A stretch of DNA of 64,000 bases from positions 248,001 to 312,000 of the forward strand of contig NZ_RQIH01000007.1 of NCBI RefSeq assembly GCF_003939025.1. The letters are read 5' to 3'. This DNA comes from Rhizobium sophoriradicis (GTDB lineage Bacteria > Pseudomonadota > Alphaproteobacteria > Rhizobiales > Rhizobiaceae). Made by a program: the position numbers and the translations under genes. Positions within the stretch are counted from its first letter, which is position 1. Each line of letters starts with the position of its first letter. The notes under the pieces were generated by a model. That model did no database searches, had not been told where the DNA came from, and worked only from the letters and a program-made list of their open reading frames with translations. Below are positions 25,994 to 35,819 of this stretch, in pieces.

Positions 25994-28108
25994 ATGGAAC
26001 GTGACAGGGCAGGGGTCTTGAGGGCCGTCATATCAGGCGTGCTGGCATTCATCGTGCTTTTGGGTGTGGTTTCGCCAGGCTTCGCCCAGACAGCTCAGGC
26101 GCAAGTCCCGGCCGCGGTCGCCCCGCCAGCGCAAGTGCGTGAGATGATGCAGCTCATGCAGACGCCCGAGGTCAAGCAGTGGATGGCGACGCAGATGGCG
26201 GCAACGCCTGGGGTCGACACCGCGGCCCAGAACGAGATGTCGGTTCTCTCAGGCCTGCTGCAGCATGCCCGCCGGCATGTCTCGACGGTGTCCGGCGCGG
26301 CGATGACCTTACCCGCGCAGATCGGCAATGCGTCCTCACTGTTTTTCGGTGAGCTCGCCGCCACCGGCTGGAGTCGAATGATCGCGCAATTCCTGGCGAT
26401 CTTCCTGCTCGGCGCCATCGTCGAAAGCATGGCCCGCTACGCCTTCCGCCGTCGCCGCCGGCGCCTGGCTGAGATGGCGGGCATGCATCTGACGCCGCGC
26501 GTCGTGCCGGCTCTCATTTTTGCCGCGGCCACCATGCTCGCGCTTTTCAGTCTCAGCTGGCCTCCACTCAGCCAGAGTGTGGCGATCCTCTGCGCCGTCG
26601 CGCTCATCGTGCAGCGTTTCACGATTTGCCTGGGCGGCGTCTTGGTCGATCTCATCGGGCTGGCGCGGGCCGAGGAAGAGCGGCAAGGCGTGATCGCGCC
26701 GACCATGCCGTCACGCGCCATAGCACTCTTCTGGTATCGCCGCTCTGCGATCTTCGTCATCTATTTCATGCTTGGCTGGGCAGCCATCCAGTCGATGGAG
26801 CCGCTCGGCTTTTCTCCGAGCGCCCGGCTCTTCGTCGGCTATATCCTCGGTATCGGGCTGCTGCTGATCGCGATCGAAGCTGTCTGGTCGCGGCCTCAGA
26901 AGGACGACAAACGCGGCCATGGGATTTCCTGGGCGCTCACCGTTTATTTCCTGTTGCTCTGGGGGCTGTGGGTCACTGGGTTCAACTGGCTGCTCTGGCT
27001 CGGCATCTATGTGCTGATGTTGCCGCGCGTGCTCGCCGTCTCGACGATTGCGGTGAAGTCGCTGCAGCAGACCGAGGCAAGCTTCCTTGCCACGCGGCGG
27101 ATCGCCACCGTATTGCTCGACCGCGGCGTGCGGGCACTGATCATCGCATTCGCCGCCATCTGGCTCGGCCAGCTGCTCGGTGTCGGCGCCGACACGATGG
27201 CGGCCGGCGACAAAATGGTCGATAAGATCGCGCGCGGCGTCATCGGCGGAATCGTCATCCTGCTTGCTGCCGATCTGCTCTGGCACGTCGTCAAAGCCTA
27301 TATCGACGGCAAGCTGCTCGGCTCGCCCCTGGAGGGCGGCGCGACGGACGAGGAGAAGGCCAGACATGCGCGGTTTCAGACGCTGCTGCCGATCTTCCGC
27401 AATATCCTTGCCGTGGTCATCGCCGTCATTGCGGTTCTGATGGTGCTCTCGGGCCTCGGCATCGAGATCGGGCCGTTGATTGCCGGCGCGGGCGTCGTTG
27501 GCGTCGCTGTGGGTTTCGGTGCCCAGACGATCGTCAAGGATGTCATCAGCGGCATGTTCTATCTCTGGGACGATGCCTTCCGTGTCGGCGAATATATCGA
27601 AAGCGGCAGCCACAAGGGCGTGGTCGAGGCTTTCAGCCTGCGCTCGGTGAAGCTCAGGCATCATCGCGGGCCACTGACCACCGTGCCGTTCGGCGAACTT
27701 GGCGCGGTGAAGAACCTCAATCGCGATTGGACGATCGACAAGATCAGCCTCAACGTCACATACGACACCGATCTCGTTAAAGCGAAGAAGGTGATCAAGC
27801 AGATCGGTCAGACGTTGCTCGAAAACCCGGAATTCGGCCCGCACATCATCGAAACGCTGAAGATGAAGGGCGTCGAGCAGTTCGGCGAATTCGCCATCGA
27901 GCTCCGCCTGTCGATGATGACGAAGCCCGGCGAACAGTTCGTTATCCGCCGCAACGCACTGGCGATGATCCGCAATGCCTTCAAGGAAAACGGCATCGAA
28001 TTCGCCGTGCCGACGGTGCAGGTGGCCGGCGATCGCACGGTGGAGGTGGATGCCGCCGCGGCACGCTACGCTGCTTATGCACGGGCCGGCGGTGAGCCGG
28101 CCACGTGA
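25994..28108 (+). CDS. Large MscS-family mechanosensitive channel (YbiO-like)
   Basis: This 704-residue protein begins with a secretion signal (about 1-38) and a periplasmic helical region. Several transmembrane helices occupy roughly 130-510. The MscS core follows at about 500-690, with pore helix GAGVVGVAVGFGAQTIVKD. That size and order resemble the E. coli channel YbiO. It should open under membrane tension to release solutes during osmotic downshift. The start at 25994 opens the signal peptide. It is convergent with doxX; the stops are 4 bases apart. Confidence 0.92.
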   Translation: MERDRAGVLRAVISGVLAFIVLLGVVSPGFAQTAQAQVPAAVAPPAQVREMMQLMQTPEVKQWMATQMAATPGVDTAAQNEMSVLSGLLQHARRHVSTVSGAAMTLPAQIGNASSLFFGELAATGWSRMIAQFLAIFLLGAIVESMARYAFRRRRRRLAEMAGMHLTPRVVPALIFAAATMLALFSLSWPPLSQSVAILCAVALIVQRFTICLGGVLVDLIGLARAEEERQGVIAPTMPSRAIALFWYRRSAIFVIYFMLGWAAIQSMEPLGFSPSARLFVGYILGIGLLLIAIEAVWSRPQKDDKRGHGISWALTVYFLLLWGLWVTGFNWLLWLGIYVLMLPRVLAVSTIAVKSLQQTEASFLATRRIATVLLDRGVRALIIAFAAIWLGQLLGVGADTMAAGDKMVDKIARGVIGGIVILLAADLLWHVVKAYIDGKLLGSPLEGGATDEEKARHARFQTLLPIFRNILAVVIAVIAVLMVLSGLGIEIGPLIAGAGVVGVAVGFGAQTIVKDVISGMFYLWDDAFRVGEYIESGSHKGVVEAFSLRSVKLRHHRGPLTTVPFGELGAVKNLNRDWTIDKISLNVTYDTDLVKAKKVIKQIGQTLLENPEFGPHIIETLKMKGVEQFGEFAIELRLSMMTKPGEQFVIRRNALAMIRNAFKENGIEFAVPTVQVAGDRTVEVDAAAARYAAYARAGGEPAT

Positions 28109-28112
28109 GCCC

Positions 28113-28490
28113 TTACATCGCTCCGGCAGCTACGGTGAGCAGGCCGCCGACGATGGCCATGTTGCTTTTCCAGCTGTTGATGGCGCTGTCGCGAGCTGTG
28201 CCTTCCATCTCCCAGAAATTCAGCAGCATCACCGAGGCGGCAAGCGTGAAGATGATGAGGCCGAACGCTGCCGCGGCGACGAAGAGACCCAGCATCATGA
28301 GGAGGCCGGCAGCAATTTGAAAGACGCTGCCGGACAGCAGCACCCATTTCGCACAAGGTATGCCGCGGGCTTCGATGGCGTCGGTTATCGGCACGATGAC
28401 GAAAAAATGATGGATACCGGCGGCAACGAAAAAGACGCCGAGCAGCAATCTGCCGAGGATGAGGATCAGGAAGGCCAAGTCACCCTGCAT
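28113..28490 (-). CDS. DoxX-family membrane protein
   Basis: This 125-residue protein has four hydrophobic helices. It opens MQGDLAFLILILGRLLLGVF and contains GIHHFFVIVP, typical of DoxX proteins. Such proteins are associated with membrane redox processes, though their exact activity is often unknown. The start ATG lies 49 bases from a perfect 16-base palindrome that may control it. It is convergent with the mechanosensitive channel gene. Confidence 0.85.
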   Translation of the reverse strand: MQGDLAFLILILGRLLLGVFFVAAGIHHFFVIVPITDAIEARGIPCAKWVLLSGSVFQIAAGLLMMLGLFVAAAAFGLIIFTLAASVMLLNFWEMEGTARDSAINSWKSNMAIVGGLLTVAAGAM

Positions 28491-28538
28491 GTCTCATCCT
28501 TCGCTCGCGTCTAAAATTTTGGTCATCACCGCAAACTC

Positions 28539-28554
28539 TTCGTAAGCTTACGAA
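28539..28554. promoter_or_regulatory. Perfect 16-base palindrome upstream of doxX
   Basis: TTCGTAAG-CTTACGAA reads the same on both strands and lies 49 bases before the DoxX start. It is a likely binding site for a dimeric regulator, but no regulator gene is adjacent. Confidence 0.45.
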
Positions 28555-28728
28555 AATGCAATGTGCCAATACAGTTTGTCTGCGCAAATTCGCCCCAATT
28601 GAGGATGATTGAGGCGCAGGCGGCGGGGCTGGGGTAGCGGCGGCATGGCTTCATAGAGCTTATATGCCTGTCATGTTACGTCTTCGAAAAATGATTCCCG
28701 CCGAGTTTGGAAATTGCGCAGGTACGAG

Positions 28729-31332
28729 ATGTCGGGTCACGGCAATTTGGAAGAGATGCAAGCGACGGACGGGTTTTCTTTTCGCGCGCTTTTCAGGCGG
28801 TACAGGACGCCACTGACGGCAGCCGCAACACTCATTGTCTTCTGTCTCGTCGGCTATGCGATCATGCAGCTCACCAACGAGGTTCGCTATGATGATGTCG
28901 TCGGTGCGCTGGCGGCGACCAGGCCGAGCGCGATCCTGCTTGCGCTATTCTTCACCGCGCTCAGCTTCCTCTCGCTGGTCTTTTATGATCTCAACGCCAT
29001 CGAGTATATCGGCAAGAAGCTGCCGTTTCCGCATGTGGCGCTGACGGCCTTCAGTGCGTACGCCGTCGGCAATACCGCCGGTTTCGGCGCCCTTTCGGGC
29101 GGCGCGATCCGCTATCGCGCCTATACGCGCCTTGGTCTGTCGCCAGAGGATATCGGTCGGATCATCGCCTTCGTTACCCTGTCCTTCGGTCTCGGGCTTG
29201 CAGGGGTCGCGGCGATCGCCCTCATTATCATCGCCAGCGAGATCGGGCCGCTGATCGGTGTCAGCGCCTTCCTTCTCCGGCTGATTGCCGGCTCGATCCT
29301 CGCCATTCTCGGGGCTGTGCTGATCATCGGCCGCGAAGGCCGCGTGCTCGATCTCGGCGCGGTCGCGATCCGCCTGCCGGATTCGCGCACCTGGTCGCGC
29401 CAATTCCTGGTTACGGCCTTCGATATCGCCGCCTCGGCCTCGGTGCTCTATGTGCTCTTGCCGCAGACGGCCATCGGCTGGCCGGCCTTCCTGGCTGTCT
29501 ATGCGATCGCCGTCGGTCTCGGCGTGCTCAGCCACGTTCCGGCCGGGCTCGGCGTGTTCGAGACCGTGATTATCGCCTCGCTCGGCAGCGCGGTGAATAT
29601 CGATGCGGTGCTCGGATCGCTGGTGCTCTACCGGCTCATCTATCATGTATTGCCGCTGTTGATCGCCGTGCTCGCGGTCTCAGCGACGGAGCTGCGTCGT
29701 TTTGTGGATCACCCGGCCGCCTCCAGCGTCCGACGCATCGGTGGTCGGCTGATGCCGCAGCTGCTTTCGACCTTGGCCCTGCTGCTCGGTGTCATGCTGG
29801 TGTTTTCGAGCGTCACACCGACGCCGGATCAGAATTTGGAATTTCTGTCCAACTATCTGCCGCTGCCGATGGTCGAAGGCGCGCATTTCCTCTCCAGCCT
29901 GCTCGGACTGGCGCTGGTGGTCGCCGCGCGCGGCCTTGGTCAGAGGCTCGACGGCGCCTGGTGGGTGGCCGTGTTCTCGGCCGTTGCGGCATTGACCTTG
30001 TCGCTGTTGAAGGCGATTGCGCTGGTCGAAGCCGCTTTTCTCGCCTTCCTCATCTTCGGGCTCTTCGTCAGCCGCCGGCTCTTTACCCGCCATGCGTCGC
30101 TGCTCAACCAGGCAATGACGGCATCCTGGCTGATGGCAATCGCCGTCATCGTCGTCGGCGCCGTCGTCATCCTGCTCTTCGTCTATCGCGATGTCGAATA
30201 CAGCAACCAGCTCTGGTGGCAGTTCGAATTCACCGCCGAAGCGCCACGGGGACTGCGCGCTGTGCTCGGCATCACCATCATCTCGTCGGCCATTGCCATC
30301 TTCAGCCTGCTTCGGCCTGCGGCCTTCCGGCCGGAGCCGGCGACGGAGGAGGCGCTGGCGCGTGCCGTCGATATCGTCAGGAAGCAGGGCAATGCCGACG
30401 CCAATCTGGTGCGGATGGGCGACAAGAGCATCATGTTTTCGGAGAAAGGCGACGCCTTCATCATGTACGGCCGGCAGGGCCGCTCATGGATCGCGCTGTT
30501 CGATCCTGTAGGCGATCATCGCGCCGTGCAGGAACTCGTCTGGCGTTTCGTCGAGGCGGCGCGGGCGGCGGGCTGCCGCGCCGTTTTTTACCAGATCTCG
30601 CCGGCCTTGCTTTCCCATTGCGCTGATGCCGGCCTGCGTGCCTTCAAGCTCGGCGAACTGGCGGTGGCGGATCTCAGGACCTTCGAGATGAAGGGCGGCA
30701 AATGGGCAAATCTCCGGCAGACTGCCAGCCGGGCGCAGCGCGACGGGCTGGAATTCGCCGTAATCGAACCGCAGGACGTGCCCGTGGTCATCGATGATCT
30801 CGCCGCGGTTTCCTCGGCCTGGCTCGAGCACCACAAGGCCAAGGAAAAGGGCTTCTCGCTCGGCGCCTTCGATCCGGATTATGTCTCCTCGCAACCGGTC
30901 GGCATTCTGAAGAAGGACGGCAAGATCGTTGCCTTTGCCAATATCCTCGTCACCGAATCGCGGGAGGAGGGCACGATCGATCTCATGCGTTTCTCCCCGG
31001 ACGCGCCGAAGGGCTCGATGGACTTTCTCTTCGTGCAGATCATGGAGTATCTGCGCGGTCAGGGTTTCACCCACTTCAATCTCGGCATGGCGCCTCTCTC
31101 CGGCATGTCGAAACGCGAGGCGGCACCCGTCTGGGACCGCATCGGCAGCACCGTCTTTGAGCACGGCGAGCGCTTCTACAACTTCAAAGGCCTTCGGGCA
31201 TTCAAATCCAAGTTTCATCCGCACTGGCAACCGCGCTATCTTGCGGTCTCCGGAGGGGGCAATCCGATGATCGCGTTGATGGACGCGACATTTCTGATCG
31301 GGGGCGGGTTGAAAGGGGTAGTGAGAAAATGA
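28729..31332 (+). CDS. lpiA: Lysyl-phosphatidylglycerol synthase/flippase LpiA (MprF)
   Basis: This 867-residue protein has an N-terminal flippase of about 14 helices (residues 30-530) and a C-terminal cytoplasmic synthase domain (about 540-860). The synthase domain contains VRMGDKSIMFSEKGDAFIMY and HFNLGMAPLSGMSKREAAPV. MprF/LpiA transfers lysine from tRNA to phosphatidylglycerol and moves the product to the outer leaflet. In Rhizobium tropici lpiA is acid-inducible. The start at 28729 follows CAGGTACGAG. Its TGA overlaps the ATG of atvA, so the two are translationally coupled. Confidence 0.93.
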   Translation: MSGHGNLEEMQATDGFSFRALFRRYRTPLTAAATLIVFCLVGYAIMQLTNEVRYDDVVGALAATRPSAILLALFFTALSFLSLVFYDLNAIEYIGKKLPFPHVALTAFSAYAVGNTAGFGALSGGAIRYRAYTRLGLSPEDIGRIIAFVTLSFGLGLAGVAAIALIIIASEIGPLIGVSAFLLRLIAGSILAILGAVLIIGREGRVLDLGAVAIRLPDSRTWSRQFLVTAFDIAASASVLYVLLPQTAIGWPAFLAVYAIAVGLGVLSHVPAGLGVFETVIIASLGSAVNIDAVLGSLVLYRLIYHVLPLLIAVLAVSATELRRFVDHPAASSVRRIGGRLMPQLLSTLALLLGVMLVFSSVTPTPDQNLEFLSNYLPLPMVEGAHFLSSLLGLALVVAARGLGQRLDGAWWVAVFSAVAALTLSLLKAIALVEAAFLAFLIFGLFVSRRLFTRHASLLNQAMTASWLMAIAVIVVGAVVILLFVYRDVEYSNQLWWQFEFTAEAPRGLRAVLGITIISSAIAIFSLLRPAAFRPEPATEEALARAVDIVRKQGNADANLVRMGDKSIMFSEKGDAFIMYGRQGRSWIALFDPVGDHRAVQELVWRFVEAARAAGCRAVFYQISPALLSHCADAGLRAFKLGELAVADLRTFEMKGGKWANLRQTASRAQRDGLEFAVIEPQDVPVVIDDLAAVSSAWLEHHKAKEKGFSLGAFDPDYVSSQPVGILKKDGKIVAFANILVTESREEGTIDLMRFSPDAPKGSMDFLFVQIMEYLRGQGFTHFNLGMAPLSGMSKREAAPVWDRIGSTVFEHGERFYNFKGLRAFKSKFHPHWQPRYLAVSGGGNPMIALMDATFLIGGGLKGVVRK

Positions 31333-32711
31333 TCAGGACAATCCTTCTTGCCACGGCATGCGCCTGCATGCTCGCGGCCGCACCGGCTGATGCCGCCGAG
31401 GAAACCACGCAGAGCTTCGAAAGCGGGCTCATCCCGTCGCCTCACATCTTCCTGCCGGAAGGGGAGGTGAAGGGCACGGTGATGCTGATTTCCGATGCCG
31501 CCGGCTGGGGCGATTTTGAGAAGGCCGAGGCCGACAGGCTGGTTTCCGAAGGCGCCGTCGTCATCGGCGTCGACTTTCCTTCCTATATCCAGGCGCTCAG
31601 CCGATATGATGTCAGCCTCAATGATGGCTGCCTCTACATGGTCTCGGATATCGAATCGCTGAGCCAGCAGGTGCAGCGTGCGACCGGCAACAACGCCTAT
31701 CATTTGCCGATTGTCGCCGGCATCGGCGAGGGCGGGGCCTTGGCGCTGGCGATTGCGGCGCAGACGCCGGATGCGACGATCGGTCAGACGCTCGCCGTCG
31801 ATCCGAAGGCCGGCATTCCGCTAACCAAGGAACTTTGCACGCCCGCTTCCAAGAAGGCCGTCGGCGAACGCATGGTCTATGGGCTGAGTGACGGCGCGCT
31901 GCCGGATCCGGTTATAGCGGTCTTTACGCCCAACGCCGACAAGGATGGCAGGGCGCATGCCGAAGCGCTGAAGAAAGTCCATTCCGCGATCGAGATCCGC
32001 GATTCCACCGACGACGCGCAGACGGTCTTTGCCGATACGCTCGATGACCTCGTTACCGCCTCCGGCGCCTTCGGCAATCCGCTCGGTCTGCCGCTGGCGA
32101 TCCTCGAGGCCACCCCCGCCCTCGATACGATGGCGGTGATCTATTCCGGCGACGGCGGCTGGCGAGACATCGACAAGGAGGTGGGCGGCACCCTGCAGAA
32201 GGAAGGCATTCCCGTCGTCGGCGTCGATTCGCTTCATTATTTCTGGTCGGAGCGCAAGCCGGAGGAGACCGCCGGCGATCTTTCGAAGATCATCGATTTC
32301 TACCGCAAACAGTGGAAGGTGAAGCATGTGCTGCTCGTCGGGTATTCCTTCGGCGCCGATGTCGTGCCTGCGACCTACCAGTTGCTGAAACCGGCCGAGA
32401 AGTCGGCGGTGGCGCAAATGTCGCTGCTGTCGCTCTCGCACGAAGTCGACTACGTCATCTCCGTTCTCGGCTGGCTCGGCCAGAAGACGGGCGGGGCGGG
32501 AGGCGATCCGGTCGCCGATCTGAAGAACGTCGATCCCAAACTCGTGCAATGCATCTACGGCAAGGACGATGACGACGACGTCGCCTGTCCGGCGCTGAAG
32601 GACAGCGGCGCCGAGGTCATCGAGCTGCCCGGCGACCACCATTTCGACGAGAATTACGACCTTCTCACCAAGACGATCATCGACGGGCTGAAAAAGCGGC
32701 TTCGGAACTAG
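31329..32711 (+). CDS. atvA: AtvA/AcvB-like periplasmic serine hydrolase
   Basis: This 460-residue protein has a signal peptide (about 1-22, ending ADAAE) and two VirJ-like halves, roughly 25-230 and 240-460. The C-terminal half has the nucleophile elbow GYSFGADVVP near residue 338. It matches AcvB of Agrobacterium and AtvA of R. tropici. AcvB has been described as hydrolysing lysyl-phosphatidylglycerol, the product of LpiA, which makes the operon a synthesis-turnover pair. The start overlaps the lpiA stop (ATGA). Confidence 0.92.
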   Translation: MIRTILLATACACMLAAAPADAAEETTQSFESGLIPSPHIFLPEGEVKGTVMLISDAAGWGDFEKAEADRLVSEGAVVIGVDFPSYIQALSRYDVSLNDGCLYMVSDIESLSQQVQRATGNNAYHLPIVAGIGEGGALALAIAAQTPDATIGQTLAVDPKAGIPLTKELCTPASKKAVGERMVYGLSDGALPDPVIAVFTPNADKDGRAHAEALKKVHSAIEIRDSTDDAQTVFADTLDDLVTASGAFGNPLGLPLAILEATPALDTMAVIYSGDGGWRDIDKEVGGTLQKEGIPVVGVDSLHYFWSERKPEETAGDLSKIIDFYRKQWKVKHVLLVGYSFGADVVPATYQLLKPAEKSAVAQMSLLSLSHEVDYVISVLGWLGQKTGGAGGDPVADLKNVDPKLVQCIYGKDDDDDVACPALKDSGAEVIELPGDHHFDENYDLLTKTIIDGLKKRLRN

Positions 32712-32713
32712 AG

Positions 32714-32750
32714 CTTTCCTGGTCAGATTGAAGCATCCTGACCAGGAAAG
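32714..32750. terminator. Hairpin between atvA and the DinB gene
   Basis: Arms CTTTCCTGGTCAG (32714-32726) and CTGACCAGGAAAG (32738-32750) are perfectly complementary over 13 bases, with an 11-base loop. It sits between two convergent genes and could end transcription from both, although there is no long T run. Confidence 0.55.
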
Positions 32751-32753
32751 ACC

Positions 32754-33317
32754 TTAACGCATCAGCGTTTCCTCGCTCCAGCCGAGTCCGGCGAGTTCCC
32801 CGCCGCGAAATTTCGCATCATCGGCGACGATGAATTCGTCGAGCTGCGGCGGGGCGATGCTGGTGCCGGCGAGCATCGCATGCACCTGGCCGCGGTGATG
32901 AGTCTGGTGCTGGAAGAGGTGGGCGAGCACGTCTTCCATCCGCTCCTGCTGGATGCGGTCGCCGCGGTGGAGGCTCACGGTCGAGACCAGTTTTTCTGGC
33001 GTCAGGGCCTCGCAAAGTGCCACCAGGCGCTGATCGACCTTCGCCTGCGCTTCTGCCAGCGAGGAAACGTCGTCGAAGGGTTGGTCGACCTCGAAGGCCT
33101 GGAACCCGAGCGTGCCACCTTCCAGGCCATCGACATAGAACCAGTCGACCGTGACGATGTGGTTCAAGGTTTCCTTGATCGAAGGGAAGAAGCCGGTGCG
33201 AGGCGCTTCGAATTCACCGGGCGTCAATGCCGCGCAAGCTTGCAGCAGGCGGCGGTTGGCAAGGGCGTTGTTATAGGCGAGTTTGCGGAATGGCCTGACG
33301 GGGTCGAAAGTCGGCAT
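32754..33317 (-). CDS. DinB-family protein
   Basis: This 187-residue four-helix protein contains the DinB metal histidines: an early His in ETLNHIVTVDWFYVDGLEGG near residue 52, and HLFQHQTHHRGQVHAML near 138. DinB-family proteins bind a metal in a helical bundle; many act as thiol-dependent transferases. The start is the ATG at 33317. It is convergent with atvA and precedes no close partner. Confidence 0.9.
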   Translation of the reverse strand: MPTFDPVRPFRKLAYNNALANRRLLQACAALTPGEFEAPRTGFFPSIKETLNHIVTVDWFYVDGLEGGTLGFQAFEVDQPFDDVSSLAEAQAKVDQRLVALCEALTPEKLVSTVSLHRGDRIQQERMEDVLAHLFQHQTHHRGQVHAMLAGTSIAPPQLDEFIVADDAKFRGGELAGLGWSEETLMR

Positions 33318-33355
33318 CGGCGCATCTCCTCTTCACGCGCTTTGAATTGCTTGCG

Positions 33356-33868
33356 TCAGCTCTTCTCATCGAGATCGCCGTCGCGCCAGACGAGATGACG
33401 GGGTGCTGCGGGCAGGCTCTCGATTTCATCGGCGATGAAATAGGGCGGGATGTCGAGCGCGGTCAGGGCTGTGCGCGTTGCCGCCACCCATTTGAATTCG
33501 AGATGGTTGTCACCGTCTTCGACGCGATGGATGATCTCGCGCGGCCGAAAGGGAAATTCCGGCGGAATTTCCATCAGATAATAGAAGCCGAGTTCATGCC
33601 AGTCGCGCTGTTCGTAGTGGAAAAAATTCTCGACGATCCAGAGGAGGCGCGAGACTGTGACGTTGACGCCGAGTTCCTCCATCATCTCCCGTTTCAGCGT
33701 TTTTTCCGAGCTCTCGCCGATTTCCGCCGTCCCACCAGGAAAGGTCCAGAAGGGCTCGTGCACGGCACGATGGACGAGCACATGGCCGTCGCGAAAGGCG
33801 AGGCCGGCGATGCGATGGTTGAAACGTTCAGCGCCCACAGTCAGGCGGATGTGAGTGCGCTTGCTCAT
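33356..33868 (-). CDS. Nudix hydrolase
   Basis: This 170-residue protein carries the Nudix box at about residues 45-68: GGTAEIGE, then REMMEELGV, matching GX5EX7REUXEEXGU. It hydrolyses a nucleoside-diphosphate-linked compound. It lies 7 bases after the stop of the phosphoesterase gene on the same strand, so the two share an operon, and both probably process phosphate esters. The specific substrate is not clear from the sequence. Confidence 0.92.
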   Translation of the reverse strand: MSKRTHIRLTVGAERFNHRIAGLAFRDGHVLVHRAVHEPFWTFPGGTAEIGESSEKTLKREMMEELGVNVTVSRLLWIVENFFHYEQRDWHELGFYYLMEIPPEFPFRPREIIHRVEDGDNHLEFKWVAATRTALTALDIPPYFIADEIESLPAAPRHLVWRDGDLDEKS

Positions 33869-33875
33869 GTCATTC

Positions 33876-34778
33876 TTATCCGAGATCGATCACGACGATT
33901 TCCGGGGGCACGCCGAAACGGACCGGCGCGATGGAGCAGCCGAGGCCGCCGGACACGATGATATTCCGGCCCTCCTCGACGATGTGGCCATAGGCGTAGC
34001 GATTGCCGTAACGCGAGGGGACGATCGGCGAACGGCCGAGGAAACGGATCTGCCCGCCATGGGTGTGGCCGGACAGCGTCAGCGAGACGCGCTCGGGCAC
34101 GCGCGGAAAGATATCGGGCTCATGGGCGAGCAGGATGACGGGCGCATCGTCGGTCACCTGCGCCATCGTTCCATCAAGGTCGTCGAGGCCGAGCATGCGC
34201 GTGCGGCCCCATTTCCTGCCGGGCAGCAGCGCCAGCTGGTCTTCAAGGCCCGCGAGCCAGAAGCCGCGGCTATCCTTTTCGAGCCGAACGGCGCGGTTGC
34301 CGTAGACCGGGATGCCGACCTCGGCAAGCGCCCGGTGCCCGAATGTTTCCATCCCGCCGTTCTTCTGGGCAGTCCTGTCCTCCCACCAGTCATGATTGCC
34401 CATGATCGCATGGACGCCGAGAGGGGCTCGCAGAGTGGCCAGCGCCTTCGACCACTGGCTCGAATGCACGTATTGCGTCACCATGTTCATGCCCGAGGCA
34501 TAATCGCCGAGCAGGACGGTCACGTCGCCTTCGAGTTCATTCGCCCTGTGGCAGATTGCGGTGATGCGGCTTGCCGACATCCAAGGTTCGCAAGCATGGA
34601 TATCGGCGAGTGCGACGACACGGAGTTTCAGCCCCGGTGTCCATCCCGGCGGCGTCAGCCGGTAACGGGCGATGCCGAGCCGCGCCAGCGGTTCATAGGC
34701 GAAGGCATAACCACCCAGCGACATGACGCCCGCGATACCGCCGCCGACAAATTTGAAAAAACCGCGGCGGGTGATCAC
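33876..34778 (-). CDS. Tat-exported metallophosphoesterase
   Basis: This 300-residue protein starts with GTG and a twin-arginine signal (RRGFFKF at residues 4-10, then a hydrophobic stretch). The calcineurin-like motifs follow: LADIHACEP near 55, LLGDYASG near 90, GNHDWWEDR near 125 and SGHTHGGQ near 235. It is therefore a periplasmic metal-dependent phosphoesterase, folded before export. The start directly follows the ruvB stop codon (TGA-GTG), so it ends the ruv operon and is probably cotranscribed with it. Confidence 0.9.
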   Translation of the reverse strand: MITRRGFFKFVGGGIAGVMSLGGYAFAYEPLARLGIARYRLTPPGWTPGLKLRVVALADIHACEPWMSASRITAICHRANELEGDVTVLLGDYASGMNMVTQYVHSSQWSKALATLRAPLGVHAIMGNHDWWEDRTAQKNGGMETFGHRALAEVGIPVYGNRAVRLEKDSRGFWLAGLEDQLALLPGRKWGRTRMLGLDDLDGTMAQVTDDAPVILLAHEPDIFPRVPERVSLTLSGHTHGGQIRFLGRSPIVPSRYGNRYAYGHIVEEGRNIIVSGGLGCSIAPVRFGVPPEIVVIDLG

Positions 34779-35819
34779 TCAGTCGTCCTCCTGGAACAGC
34801 CGGAACTGCGCAGCCTCCATTTCCTTGGGCGGTTGCATTCCCAGATGTTTCCACGCGATTGCGGTCAGAACACGGCCGCGCGGCGTGCGCTGAATGAAAC
34901 CCTGCTGGATCATATAGGGCTCGATGATGTCCTCGATCGCGTCGCGCGGCTCGGAAAGGCCGGCGGCGATGGTCTCGATGCCGACCGGGCCGCCGCCGAA
35001 ATTGACGGCGATCATGTTGAGGTAACGTTTGTCGAGCTGGTCGAAGCCGACATTGTCAACCAGAAGGCGGGTCAGCGCCTCGTCGGCGATCTCGCGGGTG
35101 ACGGCTTCCGCACTTGCCACCTCGGCGAAGTCGCGCACGCGCCGCAACAGCCGACCGGCGATGCGTGGCGTGCCGCGGGCGCGTCTGGCGATCTCGCGGG
35201 CGCCTTCTTCGGTGATCGGCAGGTTCATCAGCCGCGCGCCGCGGCGCACGATCAGTTCCAGCTCCTCGACGGTATAGAAGCTCAGGCGCACCGGGATGCC
35301 GAAGCGGTCGCGCAGCGGCGTCGTCAACAGGCCGAGGCGGGTGGTCGCGGCCACCAGCGTGAATTTCGACAGATCGATTTTCACCGAGCGGGCGGCTGGG
35401 CCTTCGCCGATGATGAGGTCGAGCTGGAAGTCTTCCATGGCCGGATAGAGGATTTCCTCGACGGCGGGATTGAGGCGATGGATCTCGTCGATGAAGAGCA
35501 CGTCGCGCTCTTCGAGATTGGTCAGCAGCGCCGCGAGATCGCCGGCCTTGGCGATGACAGGGCCTGATGTCGAGCGGAAGTTGACGCCGAGCTCCTTTGC
35601 CATGATCTGCGCCAGCGTCGTCTTGCCGAGGCCGGGCGGGCCGACGAAGAGCACATGGTCCAGCGCCTCGCCACGGTTCTTCGCCGCTTCGATGAAGATC
35701 TTGAGATTGGCGCGCGCCTCCGCCTGGCCGGTGAACTCGTCCAGCGATTGCGGGCGCAGCGTGACATCAAGGTCTTCGCCCCGCTTTTCCGGCGATATCA
35801 GGCGGGCGGGTTCGCTCAT
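34779..35819 (-). CDS. ruvB: Holliday junction branch migration helicase RuvB
   Basis: This 346-residue AAA+ ATPase has Walker [10 protein letters not shown] at residues 60-68, [20 protein letters not shown] in the next block and the C-terminal winged-helix domain. It drives branch migration of Holliday junctions together with RuvA. The start at 35819 is used because the frame extension adds only one residue, through a TTG. Its ATG overlaps the TGA of the vapC toxin gene (TGATG), so it depends on translation of the toxin message. The phosphoesterase gene follows directly. Confidence 0.97.
   Translation of the reverse strand: MSEPARLISPEKRGEDLDVTLRPQSLDEFTGQAEARANLKIFIEAAKNRGEALDHVLFVGPPGLGKTTLAQIMAKELGVNFRSTSGPVIAKAGDLAALLTNLEERDVLFIDEIHRLNPAVEEILYPAMEDFQLDLIIGEGPAARSVKIDLSKFTLVAATTRLGLLTTPLRDRFGIPVRLSFYTVEELELIVRRGARLMNLPITEEGAREIARRARGTPRIAGRLLRRVRDFAEVASAEAVTREIADEALTRLLVDNVGFDQLDKRYLNMIAVNFGGGPVGIETIAAGLSEPRDAIEDIIEPYMIQQGFIQRTPRGRVLTAIAWKHLGMQPPKEMEAAQFRLFQEDD

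Noticed and set aside
28661..28690. Pho box upstream of lpiA
   Set aside because: One CTGTCAT-like half is present, but the second half (CGTCTTC) does not match.
33855..35567. 570-residue plus-strand ORF
   Set aside because: It is antisense to the phosphoesterase and ruvB genes and has only biased composition, without motifs.
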